Shown here piece after piece: positions 8,742 to 17,692 of a stretch of DNA of 54,922 nt. Made by a program: the position numbers and the translations under genes. Below the pieces are notes generated by a model that saw only the letters and a program-made list of their open reading frames with translations, did no database searches and was not told the origin of the DNA. The DNA is taken from positions 1-54,922 of the forward strand of contig NZ_CDBN01000045.1 of the NCBI RefSeq assembly GCF_000820085.1, read 5' to 3'. This DNA comes from Aeromonas sanarellii (GTDB lineage: Bacteria > Pseudomonadota > Gammaproteobacteria > Enterobacterales > Aeromonadaceae). Position 1 is the first letter of the stretch; the number at the start of each line of letters is the position of its first letter.

Positions 8742-9551
8742 TCACCACGTTCCGATCGCGCCCAGAAACTCGGCCAGCGCCCGGTTGACGAACGCCGGGT
8801 TCTCCAGGGTCGAGATATGGCCGGCGACCGGGATCTCCCTGAAGGAACAGCCCAGCACCTCGGCCATCAGGTAACCTTCCAGCACAGGTCGGGCCTTGTC
8901 CTCGCAGCCTGTCATCACCAGCGCGGGCAGCGCCATCTCCTCCAGCCAGTCGATGCGATCCTCCCGGGTCACGAAGGCGCGCCCCACCGCCACCAGGCTC
9001 GCCACCTTGTCAGCCGGCCAGGCGGCGAGCCGCCCCTTGAAGCCGTCCATCAGGGCAGCATCGGGTTGATGGGCAAAGAAGAGCGGCGCCACCTGCTCGA
9101 CGATGGGGGCGGGTATGCTCCCCAACTGCTCGATGGCGGCCAGCATGGCGAGGTAGCGCTCGCAGGTGATCTGGGGCTCGAGGCCGACGAAGCTGTCCAT
9201 CAGCACCAGCCCCTTGATGCGCCCGGGCGCCATGCGCGCCAGCTCCACCCCCCACATGCCGCCGATGGAGAGCCCTACCAGCACGAAGTTGTCGACACCG
9301 AGGGCGTCGAGCAAGGCCAGATGATCCCGGGCCAGGGTCGCCAGGGTGCAGGGGCCGTCCGGCGTGGCATCGGAATCCCCATGGCCCCAGAGCTCGGGCA
9401 CGATGCAGCGATACTGCCCCTTGAGGGCCTTCACTTGCGGCGCCCACATGGCGCTGTCCCACAAGTAGCTGTGGCCCAGCAGCAGCACCGGGCCCTGCCC
9501 CTCGTCCAGATAGGCCATCCGGCGACCCGCTACCTCCATAAACTGCTTCAT
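8742..9551 (-). CDS. Alpha/beta-fold hydrolase
   Basis: 269-residue cytoplasmic alpha/beta hydrolase. Visible motifs: oxyanion-side LLLGHSYLWDS, ELWGHGDSD, the nucleophile elbow GLSIGG (Ser about residue 98), and a terminal histidine in IPVAGHISTLENP. The catalytic acid is probably the Asp in TGCEDKARPV. Such proteins include esterases, C-C hydrolases and 3-oxoadipate enol-lactonase-like enzymes; the substrate is not decidable. The ATG at 9551 has AGGAGAA at ideal spacing. The gene is divergent from ppk2. Confidence 0.85.
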   Translation of the reverse strand: MKQFMEVAGRRMAYLDEGQGPVLLLGHSYLWDSAMWAPQVKALKGQYRCIVPELWGHGDSDATPDGPCTLATLARDHLALLDALGVDNFVLVGLSIGGMWGVELARMAPGRIKGLVLMDSFVGLEPQITCERYLAMLAAIEQLGSIPAPIVEQVAPLFFAHQPDAALMDGFKGRLAAWPADKVASLVAVGRAFVTREDRIDWLEEMALPALVMTGCEDKARPVLEGYLMAEVLGCSFREIPVAGHISTLENPAFVNRALAEFLGAIGTW

Positions 9552-9730
9552 GTTTTCTCCTGTTGCCAACTGAGATGATGAGACGGCTGTGCAAATCGCC
9601 ATCAATGGCGTCATGTTTTTCTATTGCCAGCGGCTGACGGGGCGGCAGTGTATCACGCCTCCCTTGGCAGAGGGGGTCGGCCTGGTGCAAGCTGGAGTGA
9701 CTCACAAAAGGACTCATCAAGGAGAGGCCG

Positions 9731-10570
9731 ATGGCCAAGGAGAAGAGCAAGAAGCGCCCCCGTCTGGACAAGAAGAGCTACGAGCACCACCTCGCCCACC
9801 TGCAGGAGGAGCTGGTCAAGCTGCAGGAGTGGGTCAAGCAGGAGGGGCTGAAAGTCGTGGTGCTGTTCGAGGGGCGGGATGCCGCCGGCAAGGGGGGCGT
9901 CATCAAGGCGATCACCGAGCCCCTCAACCCCCGGGTCTGCCGGGTCACCGCCCTGCCCGCGCCATCGGATCGGGAGCGCACCCAGTGGTATTTCCAGCGC
10001 TACGTGGCCCACCTGCCCGCCGCCGGCGAGATGGTGCTGTTCGACCGCTCCTGGTACAACCGGGCCGGGGTCGAGCGGGTGATGGGCTTTTGCAGCGACG
10101 ACGAGTACCGTGAATTCCTGCGCGCCTGCCCCGAATTCGAGCGGATGCTGATCCGAGCCGGCATCACCCTCATCAAGTACTGGTTCTCGGTCAGCGACGA
10201 GGAGCAGGAGAAGCGCTTCAAGGAGCGGATCAACACCCCCATCAAGCGCTGGAAGTTCAGCCCCATGGACCTGCAGTCCCGCTCCCGCTGGGTGGAATAC
10301 TCCCGCGCCAAGGACGACATGTTCACCTACACGGACACGCAAGACAGTCCCTGGTTCGTGGTGGAGGCGGACGACAAGCGCCGTGCCCGCCTCAACTGCA
10401 TCTCCCACCTGCTCGGCAAGGTGCCCTACGAGGCGATCCACTACGAGCCCATCAAGCTGCCCCCCATCAAGACCGAGGGTTATGAACGCCCCCCTCTCTC
10501 CAGCCAGCACTTCGTACCTGACGTCACCGCCGGGTTCGACGCCGGGAAAGAGGCGAGAAAGGAGGCGTGA
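9731..10570 (+). CDS. ppk2: Polyphosphate kinase 2 (PPK2 class I-like)
   Basis: Transfers phosphate between inorganic polyphosphate and nucleotides (typically making GTP/ATP from NDP). 279 residues, one PPK2 domain. Walker A is GRDAAGKGG at 48-56, the Walker B/lid aspartate lies in VLFDRSWYN (Asp105), and RAGVERVMGFC follows; KYWFSVSDEEQEKRF and DLQSRSRWVEYSRAKD are also typical. AAGGAGAGG precedes the ATG. The gene is convergent with malK. A second, degenerate copy of its 3' end lies just downstream (10612-10653), described separately. Confidence 0.93.
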   Translation: MAKEKSKKRPRLDKKSYEHHLAHLQEELVKLQEWVKQEGLKVVVLFEGRDAAGKGGVIKAITEPLNPRVCRVTALPAPSDRERTQWYFQRYVAHLPAAGEMVLFDRSWYNRAGVERVMGFCSDDEYREFLRACPEFERMLIRAGITLIKYWFSVSDEEQEKRFKERINTPIKRWKFSPMDLQSRSRWVEYSRAKDDMFTYTDTQDSPWFVVEADDKRRARLNCISHLLGKVPYEAIHYEPIKLPPIKTEGYERPPLSSQHFVPDVTAGFDAGKEARKEA

Positions 10571-10578
10571 CCAGGTGC

Positions 10579-10596
10579 CGCCCGACCCGCCGGGCG
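10579..10596 (+). terminator. Hairpin directly after ppk2
   Basis: CGCCCG-ACCCGC-CGGGCG, a six-pair GC stem eight bases after the stop, with no T-run; possibly a weak terminator or 3' stabiliser. Confidence 0.4.
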
Positions 10597-10611
10597 AGCC
10601 CCTGGGCATTT

Positions 10612-10653
10612 CCCATCAAGACCAGGGGCATCAACGCCCTCCTCTCTCCAGCC
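10612..10653 (+). pseudogene. Degenerate relic of a ppk2 3' end
   Basis: This stretch aligns with 10463-10505 inside ppk2: by hand, 38 of 43 columns with one gap, including exact runs CCCATCAAGACC and CCTCTCTCCAGCC. With the gap restored it reads PIKT-(E)-GHQRPPLSS against PIKTEGYERPPLSS in the intact gene, with silent changes in two codons. So it resembles the tail of a diverged ppk2 allele rather than random sequence. It lies between the intact gene and malK, in the same orientation as ppk2. See findings. Confidence 0.6.
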
Positions 10654-10704
10654 CAGGCCAGCCAAACCCGCTGACCCGCCCCCACCAGTCCCGAACGGCA
10701 GGCA

Positions 10705-10733
10705 ATAAAAAGCCGGTCTTGCGACCGGCAAAA
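10705..10733 (-). terminator. Terminator of the mal operon (after malK)
   Basis: On the minus strand GCCGGTC-GCAA-GACCGGC followed by TTTTTATT; seven-pair stem about 50 bases downstream of malK. Confidence 0.85.
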
Positions 10734-10778
10734 GGCATTGAACATGAAGAAAGGAAAACCTCGGCATCCTGACCGCGA

Positions 10779-11915
<1,137 letters not shown>

Positions 11916-11955
11916 GTCGAGCTCCGCTCTTGAATCTTTGCAAATCGTGATGGCG

Positions 11956-11973
11956 GGGGGAGTCGGCTCCCCC
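11956..11973 (-). other. Intercistronic hairpin before malK
   Basis: GGGGGAG-TCGG-CTCCCCC: a perfect seven-pair stem about 40 bases upstream of the malK start, without a T-run. Placed to attenuate, or to protect, transcripts entering malK from malG; which is not decidable. Confidence 0.6.
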
Positions 11974-11985
11974 GGCCATTAACCG

Positions 11986-12053
11986 TTAACCTTTCACACC
12001 GCCTGCGGTCAGACCGCCCACCAGCCAGCCCTGAGGTAGACCAGCAGGAACAC
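11986..12053 (-). pseudogene. Degenerate relic of a malG 3' end
   Basis: Direct repeat of the malG terminus (12079-12141): about 52 of 63 positions identical by hand alignment with a five-base insertion. On the minus strand its last frame reads [13 protein letters not shown] then TAA, exactly the final 13 residues and stop of MalG, although six of those codons differ, all synonymously. Upstream of that point the frame is broken. Because the differences are silent, the copy must have diverged as a functional malG elsewhere. It sits between malG and the malK hairpin. Confidence 0.75.
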
Positions 12054-12078
12054 CTTGGTGCAGGCAGCGTGGCGCCAC

Positions 12079-12969
12079 TTAACCTTTCACACCACCGGCG
12101 GTGAGGCCACCGACTAACCAGCGCTGCGCCAGCAGGAACACGACTGTGATGGGGAAGCCTGACAGCACGGCGGCCGCCGCGAAGTCACCCCACAGGTAGT
12201 TCTGCGGATAGAGGTACTGCTGGGCACCGACCGCCAGGGTCAGGTTGTTCACATCCTGCAGCAGGATGGAGGCCATGGGCACCTCGGTAATGGAACCGAT
12301 GAAGGCCAGGATGAACACCACCGCCAGGATGGGCACCGACAGGGGCAGCAGGATCAGCCTGAACGCCTGCCACGGGGTGGCACCATCGATGGCCGCCGCT
12401 TCCTCCAGGGAGGAGTCGATGGTCTCGAAGTAGCCCTTGATGGTCCAGACGTGGAGGGCGATGCCCCCCATGTAGGCCAGGATCAGGCCGCCATGGGTGT
12501 TGAGCCCGAGCCAGGGAATGTAGTCACCGATCTTGTTGAACAGGGCATAGATGGCCACCAGGGCCAGCACCGCCGGGAACATCTGGAAGATCAGCATGCC
12601 CTGCAGGATGGTGGACTTGCCACGAAAACGCAGGCGGGCGAAGGCGTAGGCACAGGTGGTGGAGAGCACCACTATCATCAGGGCGGTAATGCCCGCGACC
12701 TTGATGGAGTTCCACAACCAGGTCAGCACCGGGAACGGCGGCGGCGTGATGCTGCCGTCGGCGTTGGTGATGGACATGCCGAGCGCCAGCTTCCAGTGAT
12801 CCAGGGTCGGATTGGTGGGGATGATCTCCCCCACCGAGAAGTTGCCGTTACGGAACGAGATGGCGATGACCATGATCAGCGGGAAGATGATCAGTGCCAG
12901 GAAGCCCCACATCACCAGGTGGGTTGCCCACACCCGGTATTTCACTGATTTGGGTTGTACGATTGCCAT
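12079..12969 (-). CDS. malG: Maltose ABC transporter permease MalG
   Basis: Inner-membrane permease of the maltose importer, 296 residues, six transmembrane helices with the first near residues 14-36. The cytoplasmic EAA loop, which docks on MalK, is visible as [20 protein letters not shown]. The ending GGVKG matches known MalG proteins. A very strong ribosome-binding site (TAAGGAGG) overlaps the malF stop codon, so translation of malF and malG is coupled. The 3' end has a degenerate second copy 25 bases downstream. Confidence 0.95.
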   Translation of the reverse strand: MAIVQPKSVKYRVWATHLVMWGFLALIIFPLIMVIAISFRNGNFSVGEIIPTNPTLDHWKLALGMSITNADGSITPPPFPVLTWLWNSIKVAGITALMIVVLSTTCAYAFARLRFRGKSTILQGMLIFQMFPAVLALVAIYALFNKIGDYIPWLGLNTHGGLILAYMGGIALHVWTIKGYFETIDSSLEEAAAIDGATPWQAFRLILLPLSVPILAVVFILAFIGSITEVPMASILLQDVNNLTLAVGAQQYLYPQNYLWGDFAAAAVLSGFPITVVFLLAQRWLVGGLTAGGVKG

Positions 12970-12981
12970 GTTGAAGCCTCC

Positions 12982-14637
12982 TTACAGTTGCTTGTCGGCT
13001 TTGGACAATTTCAGGTTGAGCAAGGCCAGCGCACCCACGATGAGGAAGATGGCGGTGGCGATGGCACTGGCCAGACCGTAGTCCTGACCACCCGAGCCCT
13101 GGAACGCGATCCGGTAGGTGTAGCTCACCAGCAAGTCGGTGGTCCCGGCCGGCGTGGTGGCCCCGATGATGTCCGGCGCCCCGTTCGTCAACAACTGGAT
13201 AAGCACGAAGTTGTTGAAGTTGAAGGCAAAGGATGCGATCAGCAGGGGGGTCAGCGGCTTCATCAAGAGCGGTACCGTGATCTTGAAGAAGTTCTGTACC
13301 GGACCTGCACCGTCCATGGCGGACGCCTCATAGAGATCTTCCGGGATGGCCTTGAGCAGGCCCATGCAGAGGATCATCATGTAGGGGTAGCCGAGCCAGG
13401 TGTTGACGATGAGGATCATCACCTTGGCCAGGAAGGGGTTGGTGTACCAGTCAGGCTTGATGCCGAACGCCGCTTCCAAGAACAGGTTGATCTCGCCGAA
13501 GTTCTGGTTGAACAAGCCCTTGAACACCAGGATGGAGATGAACGCCGGTATCGCATAGGGCAGGATCAGCATGACCCGGTAGAAGCCACGGCCCTTGAGC
13601 TGCTCCCACTGCACCAGACACGCCAGCACCATGCCGATGGCCAGGGTGAAGGCGACCGAGCAGGCGGAGAAGATCACGGTCCAGACGAAGATCTGCATGA
13701 AGGGACCCTGGATGCCCGGATCCGTCATGATGCGCATGAAGTTCTTCCACCCCACGCTCACCACGAAACCCGGGGCTATGCCCTTGCCGACGAAGTGACC
13801 TTCCGCGTCTATGTACTGGTAGAAGCCGGTGTCGCCGTTGGGCAGCATCAGCTCGCCGCTCTGGTTGTCACGCAGCAGGTTGCTGTCCTTGATCATGACG
13901 CCGGACTTGAGCACGACGCCGTCCACCAGCTGGGTATAGAGCTGCTTCTGGGCGGCAAACTTGCGCAGGCTGCTCAGGGTCAGGTGGATGTTGCCATCGG
14001 GCAGCACCAGATCCAGGGCACTCAGGTGAGTGCGATGATCGACGATGGCCCGGATGGGCGCCACCTGGTCGATGGCCTCCCCGTTGAGGGGCTGCAACTG
14101 AACAACCTGTGGCTCGTCATGAACCCGGCCCTCGCGGACAGCCAGTTCACGTGCCTTGTTGTTCGACAGAGTAAGGGGTTGACTGATAAAGGATTGGTCG
14201 TCCTGTTGCAGCAGCAGCTGAAACTGATTGTTCTCACCACCCAAGAGGGTGAAATCGAATTCACCGCCCGCCACCTTATAGGTCTTTTTCAGATGGTAAT
14301 CCCGAGCCTGTTCGAGGGAGAGCAGGTTGGATCCCGAATAGTTGGTGAAGGCGATGCCGATCGTGTAGGCAAGAGGGAAGATGATAAAAACAACCATGCC
14401 TGCCACACCGGGGAAAATATAGCGGTGGGCATAGGTCTTCTTGTTCATGAAGACATAGAGACCGACGGAAACGACCACCAGATCGAGCAGGGCAAAGACC
14501 CACTCGCCACTGGCATACATCATCACGGCCGCATAACCATTAAGCACTGCGATCAGTGCCGCCATGGTCCACTTCAGCCAGACGTACTTGTCTTTCTTCG
14601 GACCGGCATAGGATTCGATAGAAGGTACTACTTCCAT
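12982..14637 (-). CDS. malF: Maltose ABC transporter permease MalF
   Basis: Larger permease subunit of the maltose importer, 551 residues. Three N-terminal transmembrane helices (to about residue 95) precede the large periplasmic P2 domain (about 95-310) that contacts MalE, then five further helices. The EAA loop reads EDLYEASAMDGAGPVQNFF. This N-terminal extension plus P2 domain is diagnostic of MalF against other sugar permeases. AAAGG lies upstream of the ATG. It is about 70 bp after malE, in one operon. Confidence 0.95.
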   Translation of the reverse strand: MEVVPSIESYAGPKKDKYVWLKWTMAALIAVLNGYAAVMMYASGEWVFALLDLVVVSVGLYVFMNKKTYAHRYIFPGVAGMVVFIIFPLAYTIGIAFTNYSGSNLLSLEQARDYHLKKTYKVAGGEFDFTLLGGENNQFQLLLQQDDQSFISQPLTLSNNKARELAVREGRVHDEPQVVQLQPLNGEAIDQVAPIRAIVDHRTHLSALDLVLPDGNIHLTLSSLRKFAAQKQLYTQLVDGVVLKSGVMIKDSNLLRDNQSGELMLPNGDTGFYQYIDAEGHFVGKGIAPGFVVSVGWKNFMRIMTDPGIQGPFMQIFVWTVIFSACSVAFTLAIGMVLACLVQWEQLKGRGFYRVMLILPYAIPAFISILVFKGLFNQNFGEINLFLEAAFGIKPDWYTNPFLAKVMILIVNTWLGYPYMMILCMGLLKAIPEDLYEASAMDGAGPVQNFFKITVPLLMKPLTPLLIASFAFNFNNFVLIQLLTNGAPDIIGATTPAGTTDLLVSYTYRIAFQGSGGQDYGLASAIATAIFLIVGALALLNLKLSKADKQL

Positions 14638-14708
14638 GCCAATTAACCTTTATTGCGCCAAGAGAGATTGGAGAGAGTGGGAGGCCCGAAGGCCTCCCTG
14701 ATACGTGC

Positions 14709-15890
14709 TTACTGGACGATACGCTTGGCAGCGGTATCCAGGGCTTCGTCAACGCTCTGACGACCAGAGGTGACGTTCTTGAGGGCTGTTTCGAAGGAGG
14801 ACCAGAAACGGCTCATCTCGGGCACGGACGGCATCGGCTCACCGTTCTGGGCGTTCTGCATGGTGGCCTTGATGTTGGGGTCCGCTTCCAGGGTCTTCTG
14901 GAAGGACTTCAGGGCCACGGCACCCAGCGGCTTGTCGGCGTTGACCGGCGCCAGACCGGCATCGGTCAGCAGGTAGTTTTCCAGGAACTCGATGGCCAGA
15001 TCCTTGTTCGGGCTGGCGGCGTTGATGGTGGCACCGAGGACGCCGACGAAGGCCTTGGCCGGGTTACCCTTCAGGGTCGGCAGCGGCGCTACGCCGTACT
15101 TGATGCCGCTCTTGTCCAGGTTGCTCCAGGCCCAGGGACCGTTGATCATCATGGCCACTTCGCCCTTGTTGAACTTGGCATCCATGACACCGTAGTCGAT
15201 ACCCTTCTCCAGGTGACCGGACTTGATCATCTCGGAGATGTAGCCGACACCGGCCTTGGCACCCGCGTTGGCCACGCCGGTGTCTTTCACGTCATAACCG
15301 GTAGCGGTCTTCTTGAAGGCATAACCACCGTTGGCAGCCACCAGGGGATAGCTGAAGTAGGGGGTATCATAGGCCCACATGATGGCGCGCTTGCCATTTT
15401 TCTTCAGCTCTTCGTCGATCTTGGCGATCTCTTCGAAGGTCTTCGGCGGGTTGGGCAACAGATCCTTGTTGTAAATCAGGCTGACGGCTTCGACCGCGAC
15501 CGGATAGCCGTAAGTCTTGCCATCGACGGTCATGGCATCCCAGGCGAACTGCTCGAACTTGGCCTTGGTGGCGGCGTTCGGGGTCACGGGCACCAGCAGA
15601 CCGGACTTGACCCACTCACCGTAACGGTCGTGAGCCCAGAAGAAGATGTCCGGGCCGTTGCCGGTAGCGGCGGCTTGCTGGAATTTCACTTCAACCTGAT
15701 CCGGGTGAGCCACGGTCACCTTGATGCCGGTCTCGGCTTCGAACTTCTTGCCGACTTCGGCCAGGCCGTTGTAGCCCTTGTCACCGTTGATCCAGATGGT
15801 CAGCTGACCTTCATCAATCGCAGCAGTGGCAGAGCAAGCCACGCCCAGGGTAGCCAGACCGATCAGGGATGACAGCAATTTCTTTTTCAT
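14709..15890 (-). CDS. malE: Maltose/maltodextrin-binding periplasmic protein MalE
   Basis: High-affinity maltodextrin receptor that delivers substrate to MalFGK2. 393 residues with a classic signal peptide ([19 protein letters not shown], cleaved near ATA|AIDEG). The mature protein begins [17 protein letters not shown] and keeps the MalE sugar-site segments [11 protein letters not shown] and [23 protein letters not shown] precedes the ATG. First gene of malEFGK; the operon promoter must lie in the AT-rich region to the right. No lamB, malT, malP or malQ occurs in this window. Confidence 0.96.
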   Translation of the reverse strand: MKKKLLSSLIGLATLGVACSATAAIDEGQLTIWINGDKGYNGLAEVGKKFEAETGIKVTVAHPDQVEVKFQQAAATGNGPDIFFWAHDRYGEWVKSGLLVPVTPNAATKAKFEQFAWDAMTVDGKTYGYPVAVEAVSLIYNKDLLPNPPKTFEEIAKIDEELKKNGKRAIMWAYDTPYFSYPLVAANGGYAFKKTATGYDVKDTGVANAGAKAGVGYISEMIKSGHLEKGIDYGVMDAKFNKGEVAMMINGPWAWSNLDKSGIKYGVAPLPTLKGNPAKAFVGVLGATINAASPNKDLAIEFLENYLLTDAGLAPVNADKPLGAVALKSFQKTLEADPNIKATMQNAQNGEPMPSVPEMSRFWSSFETALKNVTSGRQSVDEALDTAAKRIVQ

Positions 15891-16227
15891 GAGCCTTTCC
15901 TTGTATTAGTTCCGCGCTGTAAGAGCATTGTGTGCGAGATGAATATTATCCCAAGCGTTCAATGCCTCACATGACACGCCTCGCATTTTTGAAATGCAAT
16001 TACGTATTTTCTTCCAGAAAGTTATGAAAACATTTTCTTATTTCAGCGACTTAACGAGAGTTCCCCCCATATTTTTGCCAAGATACGGAAATAAAATTAC
16101 CGAAAAGAAATAAATTTACACCAATGAAAGGGATTTCATCCCACTGAAAACCCTTTCACCCCGATTATTTTGTTTAATGTGTTAACAAAAGTACTGCAAC
16201 GGTTTCCAGCTTCATCACCCCCTTAAA
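15891..16227 (-). promoter_or_regulatory. malE promoter region, with inverted repeat and MalT-box-like sites
   Basis: About 340 bases, markedly AT-rich, without a gene. It contains an eight-base inverted repeat TGAAAGGG-N18-CCCTTTCA (16125-16158) enclosing a small palindrome GGGAT-TTC-ATCCC. Two sites resemble the complement of the MalT box (GGGGAKGAGG as I recall it): TTTCATCCCA at 16134-16143 (7/10) and CTTCATCACC at 16210-16219 (8/10). MalT control is known for malEFG in enterics; here it is inferred. No confident CRP site was found. Confidence 0.45.
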
Positions 16228-16264
16228 TAAAAAGGCACCGGAGCGGACTCCGGTGCCTTTTTGC
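16228..16264. terminator. Terminator after yejK
   Basis: AAAAAGGCACCGGAG-CGGA-CTCCGGTGCCTTTTT, a near-perfect stem with A and T runs on both sides, just downstream of leftward yejK. Confidence 0.93.
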
Positions 16265-16286
16265 AAAAAATGATGGGTGGATCACA

Positions 16287-17348
16287 TTACGACTGGCGCA
16301 GCAGCTGATCCTTGAGGTTGGGCGGTACCCCCCTGATGGTCAGGGTATCTGTCTGGGGATCGTAGAAGATCCGGCTGTTCAGCAATTTCTGCTCGAAGCT
16401 CAGGGTCAGGCCGCCACCCGAGCCGACGAACTTGGTCAACCCGCGCAGGGTGGACCTGTCCGCCGGGAAGCGCTCCTCCAGCTCGTATTCCTGGCCGATG
16501 AAGCTGTAGAAATCGAGGTCGCCCTCTCCCGCCTCTTTTGAGGAGAGCTCTGCCGACAACTCCCTGATCTCGATCTCTTCGCCGGCGCTGGCCTGCTCGG
16601 TGCAATATTTGAAGACCTGCTTCTTGTAGTCGTTGCGCTCGGCCGGCTCGAGCTGGCGGCTGTCGCAATAGTCGTCTACCGCCTGCAGCAGGCCCTTATT
16701 CTGCACCTTGGCATCCATGCCCTCTCGGGCACCCAGCAGATCCATGAAGAAATCCCCCAGTTTGCGGCCAACCCGCCCCTTGCTGAAGGTGATGTAGCGA
16801 CGCGACTCCGGCTGGGTCTTCCATTCGGTGAGATCGATGCGAGCCACCAGGTTGAGCTTGCCGATGTCCAGATACTGGATGTGGCGCAGCTCCAGCGCCT
16901 CGCTGACAGTGACGCTCTCCTTGCCCTCCAGCAGGGCCACCATCAGATAGTCGACCCCCACATAGTTGTATTTGGCGATGAGCAACACCCCCTGCTCATC
17001 CAGGGCGTGCTCCACCAGCTGTTTGACCAGCATCTGGGTCAGGTTGACGGAGAAGGGAACGAACTCGGTCTGCTCGGCCAGCAGTTGCTCCAGGGCGATG
17101 CGAAAGGCGGGAGAGGGCTGCTTGGGGGCATCGATGCCCTCGGCCAGCTCGGCGACGGCGGCCTCGGGGTCGACGAAGAAGCCAAAGCCCTTGCCCCCCT
17201 TGCCGTTGTAGATGCGATGCAGTTCAGCCATCAGCCCCTGCACCGCCTCGTCGGCAGGCAGGGTCTGGCTGCGGGTATCGGCGTGGGGCTGGCCATCGTT
17301 GCCGGGCCGCAGGGAGTGAAGAATGATCTTGTCGATATCGAGACTCAT
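16287..17348 (-). CDS. yejK: Nucleoid-associated protein YejK (NdpA)
   Basis: Nucleoid-bound protein of the NA37/YejK family, 353 residues. The start MSLDIDKIILHSL is the conserved N-terminus; the open frame extends upstream but without homology. Internal features: ELHRIYNGKGGKGFGFF, a KYNYVGVDYLMVALLEGKESV stretch, and a C-terminal FEQKLLNSRIFYDPQTDTLTIRGVPPNLKDQL. In E. coli, YejK is found with topoisomerase IV. It is divergent from yejL-yejM, the same layout as in E. coli. Confidence 0.92.
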   Translation of the reverse strand: MSLDIDKIILHSLRPGNDGQPHADTRSQTLPADEAVQGLMAELHRIYNGKGGKGFGFFVDPEAAVAELAEGIDAPKQPSPAFRIALEQLLAEQTEFVPFSVNLTQMLVKQLVEHALDEQGVLLIAKYNYVGVDYLMVALLEGKESVTVSEALELRHIQYLDIGKLNLVARIDLTEWKTQPESRRYITFSKGRVGRKLGDFFMDLLGAREGMDAKVQNKGLLQAVDDYCDSRQLEPAERNDYKKQVFKYCTEQASAGEEIEIRELSAELSSKEAGEGDLDFYSFIGQEYELEERFPADRSTLRGLTKFVGSGGGLTLSFEQKLLNSRIFYDPQTDTLTIRGVPPNLKDQLLRQS

Positions 17349-17421
17349 GTCACAAAGCCATAGTGTTAGCCGAAAGGGTGAAGTATTATAAGGCGCTTTG
17401 AACCGAGATGAACCCAAGATT

Positions 17422-17649
17422 ATGCCCATCGTATCAAAGTACAATAACGAGCAGTTTGACGCCCTGATGAACGACCTGATCACCGCCCTGGAGAAACACA
17501 AGGCGCCGGTGGATCTCAGTCTGATGGTGCTTGGCAACCTGACCACCAACATCATCAACGGCATGGCTCCGGCCCAGCGCCAGGCGATCACCGAGAAGTT
17601 CGTTCAGGCGCTCACCGCCTCGGTGGACCATCGCCGCGATGCGCATTGA
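17422..17649 (+). CDS. yejL: YejL, DUF1414 small protein
   Basis: 75-residue cytoplasmic protein almost superimposable on E. coli YejL, including [16 protein letters not shown] and [12 protein letters not shown]. Function unknown. The ATG at 17422 is selected because it matches the family N-terminus; an in-frame ATG lies 24 bases earlier. It lies 43 bp upstream of yejM, likely one transcript. Confidence 0.92.
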   Translation: MPIVSKYNNEQFDALMNDLITALEKHKAPVDLSLMVLGNLTTNIINGMAPAQRQAITEKFVQALTASVDHRRDAH

Positions 17650-17692
17650 GTTTCTTCGCATTCTTTGATGTTTTTCAAGCAGATGGATCATT

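Noticed and set aside
11976..12078. Simple tandem duplication by replication slippage as the origin of the malG repeat
   Set aside because: Differences in the shared 13 codons are all synonymous, which fits divergence as a functional gene elsewhere better than local duplication and decay.
12955..14646. 563-codon frame antisense to malF
   Set aside because: Covers a certain gene on the opposite strand; product is His/Gln/Gly-rich without any fold, typical of GC-rich antisense frames.
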